DNA of 64,000 nt from Marsupella aquatica (lineage: Eukaryota; Marchantiophyta), in assembly GCA_973895155.1 (NCBI GenBank), contig OZ316892.1:6758001-6822000 (forward strand), given 5' to 3'. Positions 10,924-22,416 of the stretch are shown piece after piece. The notes beneath the pieces were generated by a model. It had not been told where the DNA came from. It made no database searches and was given only the letters and a program-made list of their open reading frames with translations. Made by a program: the position numbers and the translations under genes. Numbering within the stretch: the first letter of the stretch is position 1; the number at the start of each line of letters is the position of its first letter.

Positions 10924-12198
10924 ATGGGAGCTGGAGTGAGAACGAGACCGAGTCAGCAACGGAGCTGTGTCCCGGCGAGATGGATTGGAGTGGGAGCTAG
11001 ACATCTTGTGTGCACTTCTTTCCTGGGAATTTTGCTTTTCGGTCTGTTCTTGTCGCGGCGCACACTTCTACAAGTTCGAGATGGAAATTTTCTCTCACTT
11101 TCACGCAGTGAAAAATTCAAATTTCCAATATTTTATGGCAATTCAAACGAGACTTTATTGAGGTACTCGCTATTCAACCGAGCTGTTGCTATCGAACGGG
11201 AGAGAATCTTGTTTGTGTTGAAGGCGAGCGACTTTGGGAGAGCCAATCTCAAGCAAGTGGTGTTTCCGAACAAAACATCGCGAAGAGAAATCAGAGTGAA
11301 ACAGGAGAGAGGTTGGCTTTTTCCATTCGCCACCCGAGCTGTCGAGCCGTTTTTTCCTCAATTCGTGCAGCTCGCAAAGGCGTGGTTGCGAGATAATAGT
11401 GACTTCAACCCTCGCGTAATGCAAGACTTGGTCCGAACAGTGAAGGGTCCTCTAGACAGGAGTGCGACAGCCTGGTCCAGAACGGCAGGAAATGAAGTAG
11501 ACACCTCGAACTGGGGAGAGAGGTATCGAAGTTGCGCGGTGGTTGGCAATAGCGGAGTACTTCTCAATGGAGATTATGGAGAAGCAATTGACAGCCATGA
11601 AATGGTGATTCGTTTAAACAACGCCGAAATCTACCCGTACACGAAACACGTGGGATCTAAAACAACTCTTTCCTTCATGAACAGCAATGTCTTGCGCACT
11701 TGTTCAGTGAGACCGGACTGCTGGTGCCAGACGTATGGAGACGAGGTCCCAATCATAGTCTATATTTGCCAGGCCAACCATCTGATCCACACAACTCGGT
11801 GTATGGCCGAGCACAAATCTCCTTTACTCGTAACGCCCTCCCATTTGGACTCCTTGTCTGCTGCAATTGTGAAGTGGTATTCGGTCACGAATTTCATGCA
11901 GACAACGGGACTGCCAATGTCTGGGTGGGATTCAGTTCATCACGACGACTTCTTTCACTATTCGTCGGGCCTGGAAGCTGTTGTGGTCGCCTTGGGCATA
12001 TGTGACAGCGTGGATATGTTCGGCTTTGGGAAGTTCGACGGTATGAAGCACCACTATCACACCGGACAGAAGGAAGAGCTCAAACTCCACGATTACGCAG
12101 CCGAGTATCTCTTCTACGACGACCTCGTTCATAACAGGACAGTGCCTTTCCTCAGTGACGGCGGCATCTCTATCCCTCCCGTACGAATTTACTATTGA
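10924..12198 (+). CDS. GT29 sialyltransferase-like protein, Golgi type II
   Basis: Intact 424-codon single-exon gene for a CAZy GT29 (sialyltransferase-like) protein. It has a short basic N-terminus, one signal-anchor helix (about residues 28-43), a stem, then the catalytic domain. Sialylmotif L starts at Cys204 (CAVVGNSG, with the RLNNAE segment further on). Motif S lies at about 347-369 with the partner Cys360. Motif III is HHYH (376-379) and the VS motif is H389-x4-E394. The two cysteines and the VS His/Glu are the disulphide and catalytic positions of the family. Plants have homologues of this type (Arabidopsis SIA1/SIA2/MGP2 class) although they lack ordinary sialic acid, so the true donor and acceptor are uncertain; Kdo-like sugars of pectin are one proposal. 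The start was chosen as the first ATG of the frame, giving a good signal anchor. It has no clustered partners. Confidence 0.93.
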   Translation: MGAGVRTRPSQQRSCVPARWIGVGARHLVCTSFLGILLFGLFLSRRTLLQVRDGNFLSLSRSEKFKFPIFYGNSNETLLRYSLFNRAVAIERERILFVLKASDFGRANLKQVVFPNKTSRREIRVKQERGWLFPFATRAVEPFFPQFVQLAKAWLRDNSDFNPRVMQDLVRTVKGPLDRSATAWSRTAGNEVDTSNWGERYRSCAVVGNSGVLLNGDYGEAIDSHEMVIRLNNAEIYPYTKHVGSKTTLSFMNSNVLRTCSVRPDCWCQTYGDEVPIIVYICQANHLIHTTRCMAEHKSPLLVTPSHLDSLSAAIVKWYSVTNFMQTTGLPMSGWDSVHHDDFFHYSSGLEAVVVALGICDSVDMFGFGKFDGMKHHYHTGQKEELKLHDYAAEYLFYDDLVHNRTVPFLSDGGISIPPVRIYY

Positions 12199-12515
12199 TC
12201 AGAGAGTACTCTACGAAGGTTGAATGGTTATTGGCCCCCATCAGCAAGAATCACGGTCAGCCTACAATTTCTATGGCAGGCAATGATTCCACAGCATGCT
12301 ACAACCCACCTGAGTACCTGAGTGGGTTGAGTGTGTGAACTGCTCAAGCATTGACCTGCACTCGTCCATGTCAGAAGTTGTTGCAGCGCAGTAAAACCTC
12401 CACCAGGTGCTTTCGCTACCTGGCCGACTTTGGCCGGGTATCTTTAGCCACATTTTTGCCCAAAGGGTCAATTGTTCTATACACGAACAGAAAGAAGGTG
12501 AAGACGGATCTAATG

Positions 12516-12989
12516 TTGATTCAAAATCTTGTTCCGGACGCACAACAAATTCGCTGCATTTAATTAGCAGTCTTCTGGAATGCACAAATTCATTCAATCA
12601 TCAGGGTTCCGGTAGTACTGTGATTAAAATATTGAGCAGTCGATCGTGCAGTCGACTAGATTGTCAAAACCTACACATAGACATAGTACCTTATGGTAGA
12701 GTAGAAGCTGGGAGAGTAGAGGCTGTATCGGTACAGTAGATGAAAGCCAGTCACACCCGGGCAGTCACAAGCTAGCTTGATTCAAAATCTTGTTCCGGAC
12801 ACACAAGAAATTCACTGGGCTTACTAGCGGCGTTAAGGAATGCACTTCTTTCAATCAAAAACACCATCAGGGTTCAGGTTGTGCCGTGATGGGAATCTAG
12901 AGTCGATTCAAATGTCAAAACCGACACAGGTACCATTGGGAGTAGACGAGGCACTATCGATACAGTAGATAGAAAGCCAGTCACAAGCT
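12516..12989. repeat. 261-bp tandem duplication downstream of GT29 gene
   Basis: The segment beginning 'ttgattcaaaatcttgttcc' at 12516 is repeated from 12777 in the same orientation. Both copies carry, in order, 'ggaatgcac', 'catcagggtt', 'tgtcaaaacc' and 'gtacagtagat(a)gaaagccagtca'. The copies have diverged clearly, so the duplication is old. It begins about 320 bp after the stop codon, possibly within or just beyond the 3' UTR. Confidence 0.8.
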
Positions 12990-13147
12990 CCGTTGGTTCG
13001 TGGGGATTGCAACTCAGTCGCGTCGTGATGCTGTGTCGGTCAGAGTCCCAAACCCTGATGCTCGCTTGGTAATGGTACAGTAGATTATTACTTCGAGCCG
13101 ATCGACGAGTTAATCTCCAGCATCATCTGTAAGAAATCGTAAATAAA

Positions 13148-13240
13148 ACTGATGGCAAGTAATCGTTAAGTAATACTGATGGCAAGAAATCGTTAAGTAA
13201 TACTGATGGCAAGACATCGTTAGCCAATCTGATGGCGTTG
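13148..13240. repeat. 27-bp tandem array
   Basis: Three and a half copies of a 27-bp unit 'actgatggcaagtaatcgtt...' start at 13148, 13175, 13202 and (truncated) 13228. The middle copies are almost identical. Confidence 0.85.
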
Positions 13241-13794
13241 GAGACGCACGCCCATTGCCGCGCGGAGACACTTTCACGGTCAATACCTTTGAATTGTTGT
13301 GCACGCAGTCGCAATACGTATCGGAATCATCAAAACCCACGACTCCAAGCGAGCACCTCATCGGTCCTCACCACTGCGAATCCACTCCATCCTGCCAGGC
13401 GGAGATCTCCAGGGTTCCAACGCAGTAATAAGTCTGTTGCTCTATCGATGATTCGATCCACTCCCAGTTTGCTTTCGTCTATTTTTGGCTCCGACACGGA
13501 CCGACCGCACCAGCCTGGCGGCGACTTCTTGGAGCATCGCCGCCTCAACCCGACGTGATTGCGAATCCCGCAGGTGGGTAATTATCATTCTGGCAGAGTG
13601 ATGCGGCTTCGGGAATACCATCGATGGCTCGCTCGTGCTGGAGCACAATCATGCACGACTCTGCGGTTGAAATGGGGGCAGAAGTCCTGCGGATGATGAG
13701 CTCTAAGTGTGTCGGCGAGCATCTTCCAGTCTCCTTGCTTCGCAATTTCTTTGCAATTTCCTGGCGTTCAAGTGCGAGCCAATCGAGTATCCAG

Positions 13795-14160
13795 ATTGCC
13801 TTTCTGGTAAATGCACATAATAAAACACTGCGTGTATATTTGTGCCCACAGAGATTGGCTTTCTGGTAGATGCACATTAAAAAAACACAGCTTGTACTTG
13901 GGCCCACACATCCGCCTAATTTTCCATACCATGATATGTCTGATAGTTGTGAACGATTGCCTTTCTGGTAAATGCACACACAAGACCACAGCTTGTACTG
14001 TGCCCACAAATTGGCCTAATTTTCCATACCACGATTAACCTGACAGTTGTTAAACATTGCCTTTCTGGTAAATGCACATATAAAACCACAGCGTGTACTT
14101 TGTGCCCACAAATTGGCCTGATTTTCCTTATGCATACCAAGGTACTCCTGATAGTTGTTA
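13795..14160. repeat. ~100-bp tandem array
   Basis: Units start at 13795 (short, 59 bp), 13854, 13956 and 14056. Each opens with 'attgcctttctggtaaatg' followed by a 'cacagcttgtac..tgtgcccacaaattggcctaattttccatacca' type body and 'tgatagttgtta'. The ~100-bp spacing is regular. Open frames across it simply reflect the repeat having few stops. Confidence 0.88.
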
Positions 14161-14475
14161 AATATCATTTATTGTTGATATATAAAAAGAACTGTGATTT
14201 TCCATGCAGCAATAAACCTGATATTATTAAATGTCATTGAGTGTTGTTATATCCAAAACACTGCAATTTTCCATACCATGAAAAACCTGTTAGTTGTTAA
14301 ATGTCATTGAGAGTTGTTATATACAAAATACTGCAGGAGAACAAAAGGAGACACACCTCTTTGTATCATTGTTGTTATATATAAAACACTGCAAGAGAAC
14401 AAAAGGCACCACACCTCTTGTGGGTCAAGAGTTTTGCTAAAAGTAAAGCACTGCCGGAGAACAAAGCGCACCAAA
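14160..14475. repeat. ~60-80-bp degenerate tandem array
   Basis: This continues the preceding array with a different unit. 'tgttgttatat(at)c/aaaacactgcaa' recurs at about 14170, 14240, 14310 and 14370, the last units adding 'ggagaacaaaagg..cacacctctt'. Copies are imperfect and of variable length. Confidence 0.7.
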
Positions 14476-17245
14476 CTGGGCGACAGGATCCCAAAGGCAA
14501 CCAAAAAGCCACTAGCCCTGGAGACCTGAACACAGAGAAATGAACTAAAGCCCTACTGAGCGAGGTACTGAGATGCTTTCTTGGAGTACACCGCATAAAA
14601 GGGTCATGTGTTGTTCATTCTGCATACTTAGCAAGGTACATATGGTAGGCTACTACTTTTTATGTGCAGTTACCAGTAAATTCTCATGGACGGCATTGCA
14701 GACCACACTTTGGTCAGGTCATGGGCGAGTAAAGTGAACTTGTCCTAAGTGCACACTCCTGGGAAGAAGCAGAGCCTTGCACTACATGATAAGTAAGAAG
14801 AATGTTGAGGCACTCCAGCTAGCACTACATAAAAGAGGTCTACATAGGATTTTGTGCTCTGACCTATAAGTGTACATCGGGGTGTGCATACCCTTCTAGA
14901 AGGTTTTTGCACTAACCATATTTGTCGTTTGGTGAAGCCCTCTTTGCACTTCCAAAAAGTACCAGACACCTTGCAATTAGGGGCAGTTAGGGCTGGATTT
15001 GTGATTATGGACTGTGCATACCGTGGTGGGTCATCTTTCACCTCTTCTTCAGAGCATCACTCAGTGTCCCGCTCTGTGTTGACCTACACAAGTAACTATC
15101 ATCATTCAAAAAGTCATCTCTAACAGATTCATTGCTATCCGGTTTTCAAGTTGACAGAAAGCACTCACTGAATTGAAAAATGACATGTCCAGCCCCCATC
15201 TCTTTAACCCAGGTTCGAACTGCATCTCAACCCTGCTTTGAACTTCAGTTACAGCATCCTTTTTCAGATTCAAAAGGCATGCTGGCACTCTGAGGGCGGT
15301 GTTCAGGTTAGATAAAACTACGAATGAAAGCTAGCAATCCCGAATGAACAAAAAATGTTCTTGAAATATGACATATGCGGTCTTCTGAGGGATACCATGC
15401 AAAGGGGTACCTATGCTCTCTTTGTGCTCTCGATGTCCATAGTAACCCCTTTGGTCAACCTTATTTCTTAACTCAGGTTTGAACTGGCCTTCTACCACAA
15501 ACCAAGGGGACACCAATGCTCTCATTATCTCTGGGGTCTCACTATATGGGAAAACTTCATCTAAAAATTAATCATGCTTTTTTTACCCCTACTTTTTTTC
15601 TTTTTCTTTTAATATTTAAAGAGTAAATCTGTGAAACCTCACCAAAACAGAATTGTCAACCACAACATCTGAACTCTAGATCTATAAGTCTTAACTCAAG
15701 TGAGCTACCACACAGCCATGTCTCTCTAATGTGGAATATTCCAATGGTTTTAAGAACCCTATTTCTCTTCTAAGTCTCAAGATTATATTTGTAAATTAAG
15801 ACTCTAATTTTGTAAGTCTTCCATTAGAATCAATAATCTAAAGATCCTATCCTTTGTTGCACATGATGTGTTGTTTTTGTGGAAGCTAGCTAGACCCCTA
15901 GCTTGTCATTCTCTTGACATGCATTTGCATCACTTTCAACTGTGCTCACAATGTTTTTTTTCAGCTCAAATTTCATCACATGACCCCCCTTCATAAAGAT
16001 GAACAAGTTGTTGAGAGAAGGGAAGGCTGGAAGCTACATGGGAAACCCCAAACATCTCTCCCCTTGTCGTTGTTCATTCATTTGAGGGCCTCTTTCCATT
16101 CCAAATTGAGGCTTGTGTGGGAGAGAATTTCTTGATGGGGATCAAGAACACAAATACATGCTTGATGGGGCATTGAAGTCTGTTCAAGGGTCTATTAGTA
16201 TGCAAATGTTTTGATCTGAAGCTGCTATAGTTATGCAAAACATTTGTTACAAGAACAGTGCAGAATCATTCACAAGTTTATATCTCAGGATGATAGGACA
16301 AAATCTTCAACAGATTGCGCAACTAAAATTTCACATGCTGTTCTGATTGAACATGTTCCAAAATTCGAGAATTACCTTGGTGACAGAATGCATTTGGTGA
16401 AGATCAATTTTTAAAAAGTACGTTAGTGAAGATCATTGGCATAAATTTATGGATCCACACACCCCAATATGCCAACGATACCCCTCCCTGACCTCAGACC
16501 CTCAACTCCTATTTTAAATCATTTTGACTTGTTGTTGACTTTAGTTTGACCTTGGGAGATCCTATCTCTGCCGACATATTTGTCAGCTTTAGAAGATTAA
16601 TAGATCATTATAAGAAGCTTATTAGATTTTTAGAAGCTTCCAGTAATTATGTGTTTAAGGGGAAAGTCTTGAATCGCTCTCATGCCAAATAATCTCTATC
16701 CAGTCACTCTTGGTAGGACAGAGTGGAACTTGAATTAAGGGTGGTGTGACTGTAGGGTAGAACTTCAAGCTATGGGGGTTGGCAAAGTGAGTTTGCTGGC
16801 CTAATATGTTTAGGATAGCACAAAATCATTTGCTGATGATCTCATTGTTAGGATCATGTGAACAGAGTTGTCATGCCCTAGTTGGGGGATACAATCTTAT
16901 TCAAAAATAGAAAACTTCCATTCCATGTTGGGATGAAAGAACCAGCCCTATTCATGCTGGCACTGGAGAAAGAATATTAATGCTTTTGTGGATGTAGTTT
17001 GTTATTATGCTGGGGTTCATAATGTAGTAAACTCTCCATTTAAATTGCTTTGATTTGGCTGAATTCTTTCAACTTTTGTCCTTGAAGCTCCTCTGGGTTG
17101 TTACAAGCTTAAGGCAAGGGAGTGTTATCTTAAGGTTCAGATTTCTGGTTAGATTCAAATGATAATTGTCAAATATTACCTGATCCCAAATATGCAAGCT
17201 AAGCCATTGAAGCAGGTGCATCCAAATAGGTCCAAACATCTCTTA
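14476..17245. other. Gene-less stretch
   Basis: No coding sequence is supported. Two related blocks, about 15190-15250 and 15445-15510, share 'aac(c/t)caggtt(c/t)gaact'. Near 15640-15720 the minus strand reads like a very degraded tRNA-derived promoter ('gtggtagctcacttgag'), too weak to call. The rest is AT-rich and unremarkable. Confidence 0.45.
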
Positions 17246-17749
17246 CTAACCTGTCCCCCAAACTACCCAATATTACTAATGTGCAAAGCCAAATCAAAGC
17301 CATTTAAATGGAGCAGGAAATGGAAAGTTTACTACATTATGGAGCTTTTACTAACCCGTCCCCCATTTTGTATTTGGGTCAGTATTAACTCTTATACAGG
17401 TTCCGGTTTTCATGTGGCAAGTAACTATTGGCTAGCTTTAACCCACTGCCATCCCAGCTGTGTTTTCGGGAGTAAAAATTGTGGGCCAAAAGTGTCAGGT
17501 TTTTTTAGGGGAGTGTAAATTAAAAAATGACGTAGTTTTCCCCTCCCGGATCTGCAACTGTGCCTTGCAACAGGGAACAAGGGCTGAGGGGGGTGCCGAT
17601 GGGTTGAGGCTAGCCAGTAGTGAGTTGCCACATGGCAGTGAGAACCCTATATGAGTTTATACTAACCCGGATACAAAATGGGGGCGAGTGATCATTAATT
17701 TTGTTTGGGGGCATGTTAGTGATATTGGGTAGTTTCGGGGACAGGTTAG
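17246..17749. mobile_element. 504-bp fold-back element with long inverted arms
   Basis: The left arm (17246 to about 17460) is the reverse complement, with scattered mismatches and small gaps, of the right arm (about 17560-17749). The ends are CTAACCTGTCCCC and its complement GGGGACAGGTTAG. Inner matching blocks include 'actacccaatatTactaa', 'cgcccccattttgta' and 'catgtggcaa'. A TA dinucleotide lies on each side (17244-17245, 17750-17751), which would suit a Tc1/mariner-type target duplication, but two bases are weak evidence. It has no coding capacity. Confidence 0.8.
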
Positions 17750-18940
17750 TAATATGCTGTAGGTCCAAATTGGCTACAGTAGTGTTGTTATCTTATGAAC
17801 TTGAACTTATCTCAAAAGCTGAATAAACTTTGCAATTGAGGGTACTTGGTATCTTTTTGTCCATGGTTTCTGTGAAGCATGGATAAGTTCTCACTATTAT
17901 TCTCTTCTCTCTACTATTCTTTGTAAGGAGTTCTAACATTTAAGTCCAAGCAATGGCTCTGTGAGCTTGTGCAGTATAGCAAATCCTTGAAGTAGTTGTC
18001 CCACCTGCTCACAATTATGAAAAAAAACACTACAAAAGAGGCTAGAGAGGACAAGTAGTTGTGCCACCTCCACCTCAATCTACCTCCTTTCAGTTTGTTG
18101 CTCAGTAGGGCTTTAGTTCTTATGTCTTTTTGGTCCACTCTTGGGCTTTACCTTTTGCTGGGTTCTCCCCTGGTTTTACCCCTTTCTTAAGTCTCCTGCA
18201 CTTGGGATCCTGTCTCCCAAATGTGCACTTCTTGCTCTTTGGCAGTGTCATATGGTGCATAGAAGCAAAGGCACCAGGCTCTACAAGGCTTTTCAGTTTG
18301 CTGTTCAGTAGACTTTAGTTGACAGTTGTTTTAGACTTTTGGGCTGTTTTTTTTTTGCCTCGAAAAAACCAATTGAAATTCATCCAAAAATCCAGCATAC
18401 CAAAAGGGTGGCCCACAAGAGGGGGTCAGCACCCGGGGGGACCAAAGGTTGAGTAGCCCAGAGGACCGGAGAGGACGGCACCAGGAGAGAAGCAGGCCCC
18501 AAAGAAAGGAAGCCAAACCAGAAATTTAACCACTACAGAAAGATTGGCAAACCCCAAAAGACCGGTCAGTGAACAGGTGCTGGCGGGGCGCCTAACAGTG
18601 AATCCGCGATAGAAAGAACTATCAGTCTAGCCTGACTACTTCTACTCCTGCAAATGGATCACACTCATTGTGGTCTAGGCGGGACTGGAGGGACCTGCAA
18701 ACTGTCTTCATGAATTTTCCACAGAGCAGACCATGATCTGTAGTTGATGGTCTCAGGGCTGTTTGGTCCTCCTGGGGTTTCCCTAAACCTAAACCCTAAA
18801 CTTTTGGGCTATTTTAGCTCTTAAAGTTTGGGCTCTTTGGTCTTCCTGGGGTTTCCCTTGTTTGACCCTGTCATTGGGTCTCCCTTTGTGGAAATTTTTT
18901 GCTAGATTCCACCCCTCTTCACCAGTTTTGGCAAGAAATC
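17750..18940. other. Gene-less stretch with T-rich dispersed repeat
   Basis: There is no gene. Blocks at about 18090-18180, 18290-18350 and 18770-18870 share a T-rich theme: 'tttcagtttg(c/t)tg(c/t)tcagtag', then 'cttttgggct' and 'ggggtttccc'. The theme also appears near 20750-20830 and, on the minus strand, at about 44440-44560 and 45960-46140. Inside it, 18781-18801 reads as three telomere-like CCCTAAA units, one of them a base short. Confidence 0.45.
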
Positions 18941-19145
18941 ACTAAATTTTCTGTCATTCATTAGCTAGTTTCCCACACAGTCGCACACCCCATTAGCCAG
19001 CATCTAACTGTAATCCTTTACTCTAGGGAGATCTGATAGCCAACTAAAATTTCTGTCATTCATTAGCTAGTTTCCAACGTACTCACACACCCCATTAGCC
19101 AGCATCTAACTGTAATCCTTTACTCTAGGGAGATCTGATAGCCAT
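18941..19145. repeat. 102-bp tandem duplication
   Basis: Two head-to-tail copies start 'actaaa' at 18941 and 19043. They share 'ctgtcattcattagctag', 'caccccattagccagcat' and 'tctagggagatctgatag' with very few differences. A diverged single copy of the same motif order lies at about 21735-21825. Confidence 0.88.
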
Positions 19146-21941
19146 AAATTAACCTAGGAAATTAAATAAAGAAATACAATCTCCAAGCCTAGGGTTAACA
19201 AGGTGACATTAGCCACAATGGCATAAACCCTTAAGACTTAGGCTGGTCTCTTGTCTTGGGGTCCTATTGCCAGGTATGGTGTGGCGCTACCTTATGTCAC
19301 ATGCTTGGTTGAGAATCCATTGTTTGAGGGTTGATAAGGGTATTTAAAAGGGATATTAAGCATTGAGTATAGATAGTTCTTCAACTTAAGGCAAGTAGCT
19401 TTAAATTACAAATTTTCCCCTGCGCACAAAGCCAATGTTGAATGGGATGTGTAGAAGGTACAAAAGTTCCTCTGATCCCTCCCAAAATTAGTGAATTAAA
19501 AATAAAATCCAATTTTGACCTTGTGCTCCTACTTTGGCACGAAAGATTCTCTATGGCTGTTTAAAAGTGAATTTGTTCTCAAAAGGGAACCGCCTAAAGC
19601 AAGTTGTGCAACTAGCTTGGAGATAGGGGAAACTCATGGTTATATTTGAAATTGTCTTGTTATTCCTGGAAATACCATGATTCCAGCAGAATACATTTTG
19701 ACCTGCCCAATGAAAGGGGTTTGGCAGAGAACCCATATTACATCCAGGACCATAATCTGGAGTTTATCTTTTGCACAGGGATTCAACTTTTGAGTATCTC
19801 TTGAACACGACCACTTCAAAGACTCAGGAGTGAAGCTTTCATAGTTTGAAAACTAGCCTGACTATTTGAGTTTGCTCAAGCCCATGGTTGTCTTCCCAAC
19901 TATTGCCTCACCTGAAACCTGCAGCCACCCTAGAGTAAATGTCTAGAAGCTCTAGAGTGTAGCTTTTGATCCCAAATTATGAATTACATGTGAGTGCATC
20001 ATAGGATGTTGTCAAACCTATGTTGTCAAACCTTTGTCTCTATCAGGGCTTTTATTTCTGGATTTCACAGTACAGAAATGCAAAGTAAGGTAAATTATCT
20101 GAAAAAGTGTTCCTGCGACAGCTAAGGTTTTCCAACGCAAATCCCCAATCAGAGTGGCAACAGTTCATTGAGCTTCCAAAACATTGAAAATAGTACTACT
20201 GGAACACAGTCAAAGGTTAGTTGAGCTTCCCTCCTGACTATCAACTCTATTTAAGAAGTCTAACCAACATTGATGCTATCCAAGCATTATTATTATTTTT
20301 TGACTGAGATGAATTTTCCCCACTATAATTTGACATCACGGTAGCTTCAGCCTCATCCAAAACCTAAAGTTGCTTCCATAGCGTGCATCATCACAACGCA
20401 AGTGATACCTACACTAGACTGATCAGACAATTTCACCTGACCTCAAAAGTGAAACAACTTTTTTTCTTTTGGCCTTGAAATTCAACGTCAAGAGTGGAAA
20501 TCTCGCTCCAAACAAACTAACACTCACCTATTGGAAAGAAGAAGGACCAAGTCACTCAGAAGCGCCAAACAAAGACAGAAGGAGTAAAAGCAAAAGAGGT
20601 CCATAGGCGACAAAAATCATAAGAAGAGGGCAAATGCAAACCCCCAAGACCTAGAAAGAAGAAAAAATAGCCAGTTTCCATAAATGCAAAATAGAAACTG
20701 CCCACTGATAAGCAGGTGTGGGTTTTTTTGACCCCAAACTCATAGTCTTAAGTGGGGGCTCTAGGGCTTTTTGGCTCTTTAGTCTTCTTAGGTTTTTCCG
20801 TGGTTTCCCTTTTGTGCTGACGCTGCTATATGACCTTTCAGTTTTTTTGTTGGTCTAATTGAGACTTCCTGTTGTATGTTTTAATTTGAATGTGCCTTCA
20901 CACGATTCATCATTTGTATCATTCAGATTCTGAATTTATTTTGGCACCCATTTAATGCTTTCAATCTTTGCTATCCTAGATATCAATATTGTGCATCCAA
21001 TCACTTTAGCAAATCTCAAGGAATCTCAACCACTTGAGACATATTTCATCTCTTCTCTTGAATGAGAGAAACAGATGTTTCTAATAATGTGGACAGAACA
21101 CTTGTCCATAATAGTTTTTACCCTTCCAAGACATTTGGTCCTCTATACTGTAAAGCCCCCGACACAGCCTCATGTCTTCGATCACTTTATGTGCGTGATA
21201 ACTCACAACATTGAGTTGAGAGATCCAATAGGCACAATAAATGAGTTTCCAACAACTCATCCACAATAATTTGTGCTAGTAACTGGAATTTTTAAGGTTC
21301 TTTCTTTTTTGCCAGAGTGGCTAATGGCAACTTCTGTCAATGAGAGAATGGTAGGAATCTTCATAGATTAAATTGTGACATCACATCTCACTAGATTTAA
21401 CTATAACTCTGACTAAGGACTGTGGCTAGGTGGGCAACTGGCTAATGAAAGAAAAAACCTAGTGAATTTTAGCTACAGGGGCAAAAACGTTTTCGATGAG
21501 GTGGAATCTGGCATATGATACTCTACAAATATAGAGAGGAAACAAAAGCATATTGTCCCAAGAACACTAGGACATACCTTTTTACCCGTCCAAATAACTT
21601 TTTGGGTATATTGCTGTCCATTGATCCATTGGAAGTGTGTAACTACAACATTTTTTTTAGTGGCAATAATTCCCTAGATTCCGCCTCTCCAAAAAGTTGT
21701 TGTCACTTTTGTCAAAAAATTGCTGTGATTTCTGGCTCCCATTAGCCAGTTCCCACCTAGCCACAGGTCCCATTAGCTAGACTCTAACGTTCATCCTTAA
21801 ATATAGGGATATCTAAGGGTCAGAAAGTAATTCATGAAAATCAGATAAGGATTGTTCCTAGCATCTTCTCCTTCACACACAGGTTGACATTTGCTACAGT
21901 CGCAAAAAAGGAAAACCTTTAAAAAGAAGTGTATGGTAACT
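19146..21941. other. Gene-less stretch; partial family A copy
   Basis: There is no supported gene. Segment 20880-21075 resembles the first part of repeat family A ('aatttgaatgtgcctt', 'gaatttattttggcaccc', 'tgagagaaa'). A diverged relative of the 18.94-kb tandem unit lies near 21735-21825. Confidence 0.45.
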
Positions 21942-21999
21942 CATGGTCACTCGTGGGTTATGGGATGTAGGTCACAGCCATAGCCCACAAGTGACCATG
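21942..21999. other. 22-bp-arm hairpin
   Basis: The arms at 21942-21963 and 21978-21999 pair at 20 of 22 positions around a 14-base loop, with weaker pairing further out. It lies 41 bp left of a PIF/Harbinger MITE. It may be a remnant of a palindromic MITE or a small-RNA precursor; nothing decides between these here. Confidence 0.75.
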
Positions 22000-22040
22000 G
22001 ATTAACAAGCATAAGCCCAAGTGTACTTTTACTCTATTTA

Positions 22041-22416
22041 GAACATCTCCAACCCAAGTGTTAATGTTAGTGTAAAGGGTGTTGACCAAACTCAGTAAAC
22101 AAAATGCAAAAGGTCCAACTTACTCCTTGGAACTTATAGGGCTTTCAGGAGTGAGTTTCTTTTGGTTGCTTGATATGCATATGGAAGAGATTATACACTA
22201 GTTGATTCCTTACCGGGTTTGTCGTTAACTTATCAAGATCTCAATCTTTGGATGTCAAATGCTGATACCTGTTGTTTAGGGAAAGTACCCCATTGGAGTT
22301 GGGGTTGCTTTTCAGTTGGCCATTAAAAATAAGCCCAGTGAACCAAGAGAATGACCTTATCACACTGTATATTTAATGTACCTGGTAAGCAAACTCCTAT
22401 TTGCTTGGAGATGCTC
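22041..22416. mobile_element. 376-bp PIF/Harbinger-type MITE
   Basis: The ends GAACATCTCCAA and the complement GAGCATCTCCAA form a 12-bp terminal inverted repeat with one mismatch. Both sides have TTA (22038-22040 and 22417-22419), the 3-bp TWA target duplication of PIF/Harbinger elements. The same end sequence bounds the larger element at 42798-43937, so they belong to one group. It is non-coding. Confidence 0.82.

Noticed and set aside
13795-14160. Regular ~100-bp repeats considered as a CRISPR-like array
   Set aside because: Whole units are repeated without unique spacers between short repeats, and the DNA is plant nuclear; it is an ordinary tandem array.
15640-15720. Degraded tRNA-like promoter on the minus strand
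   Set aside because: The A-box-like part is fair but the B-box is too far from consensus to call a SINE.
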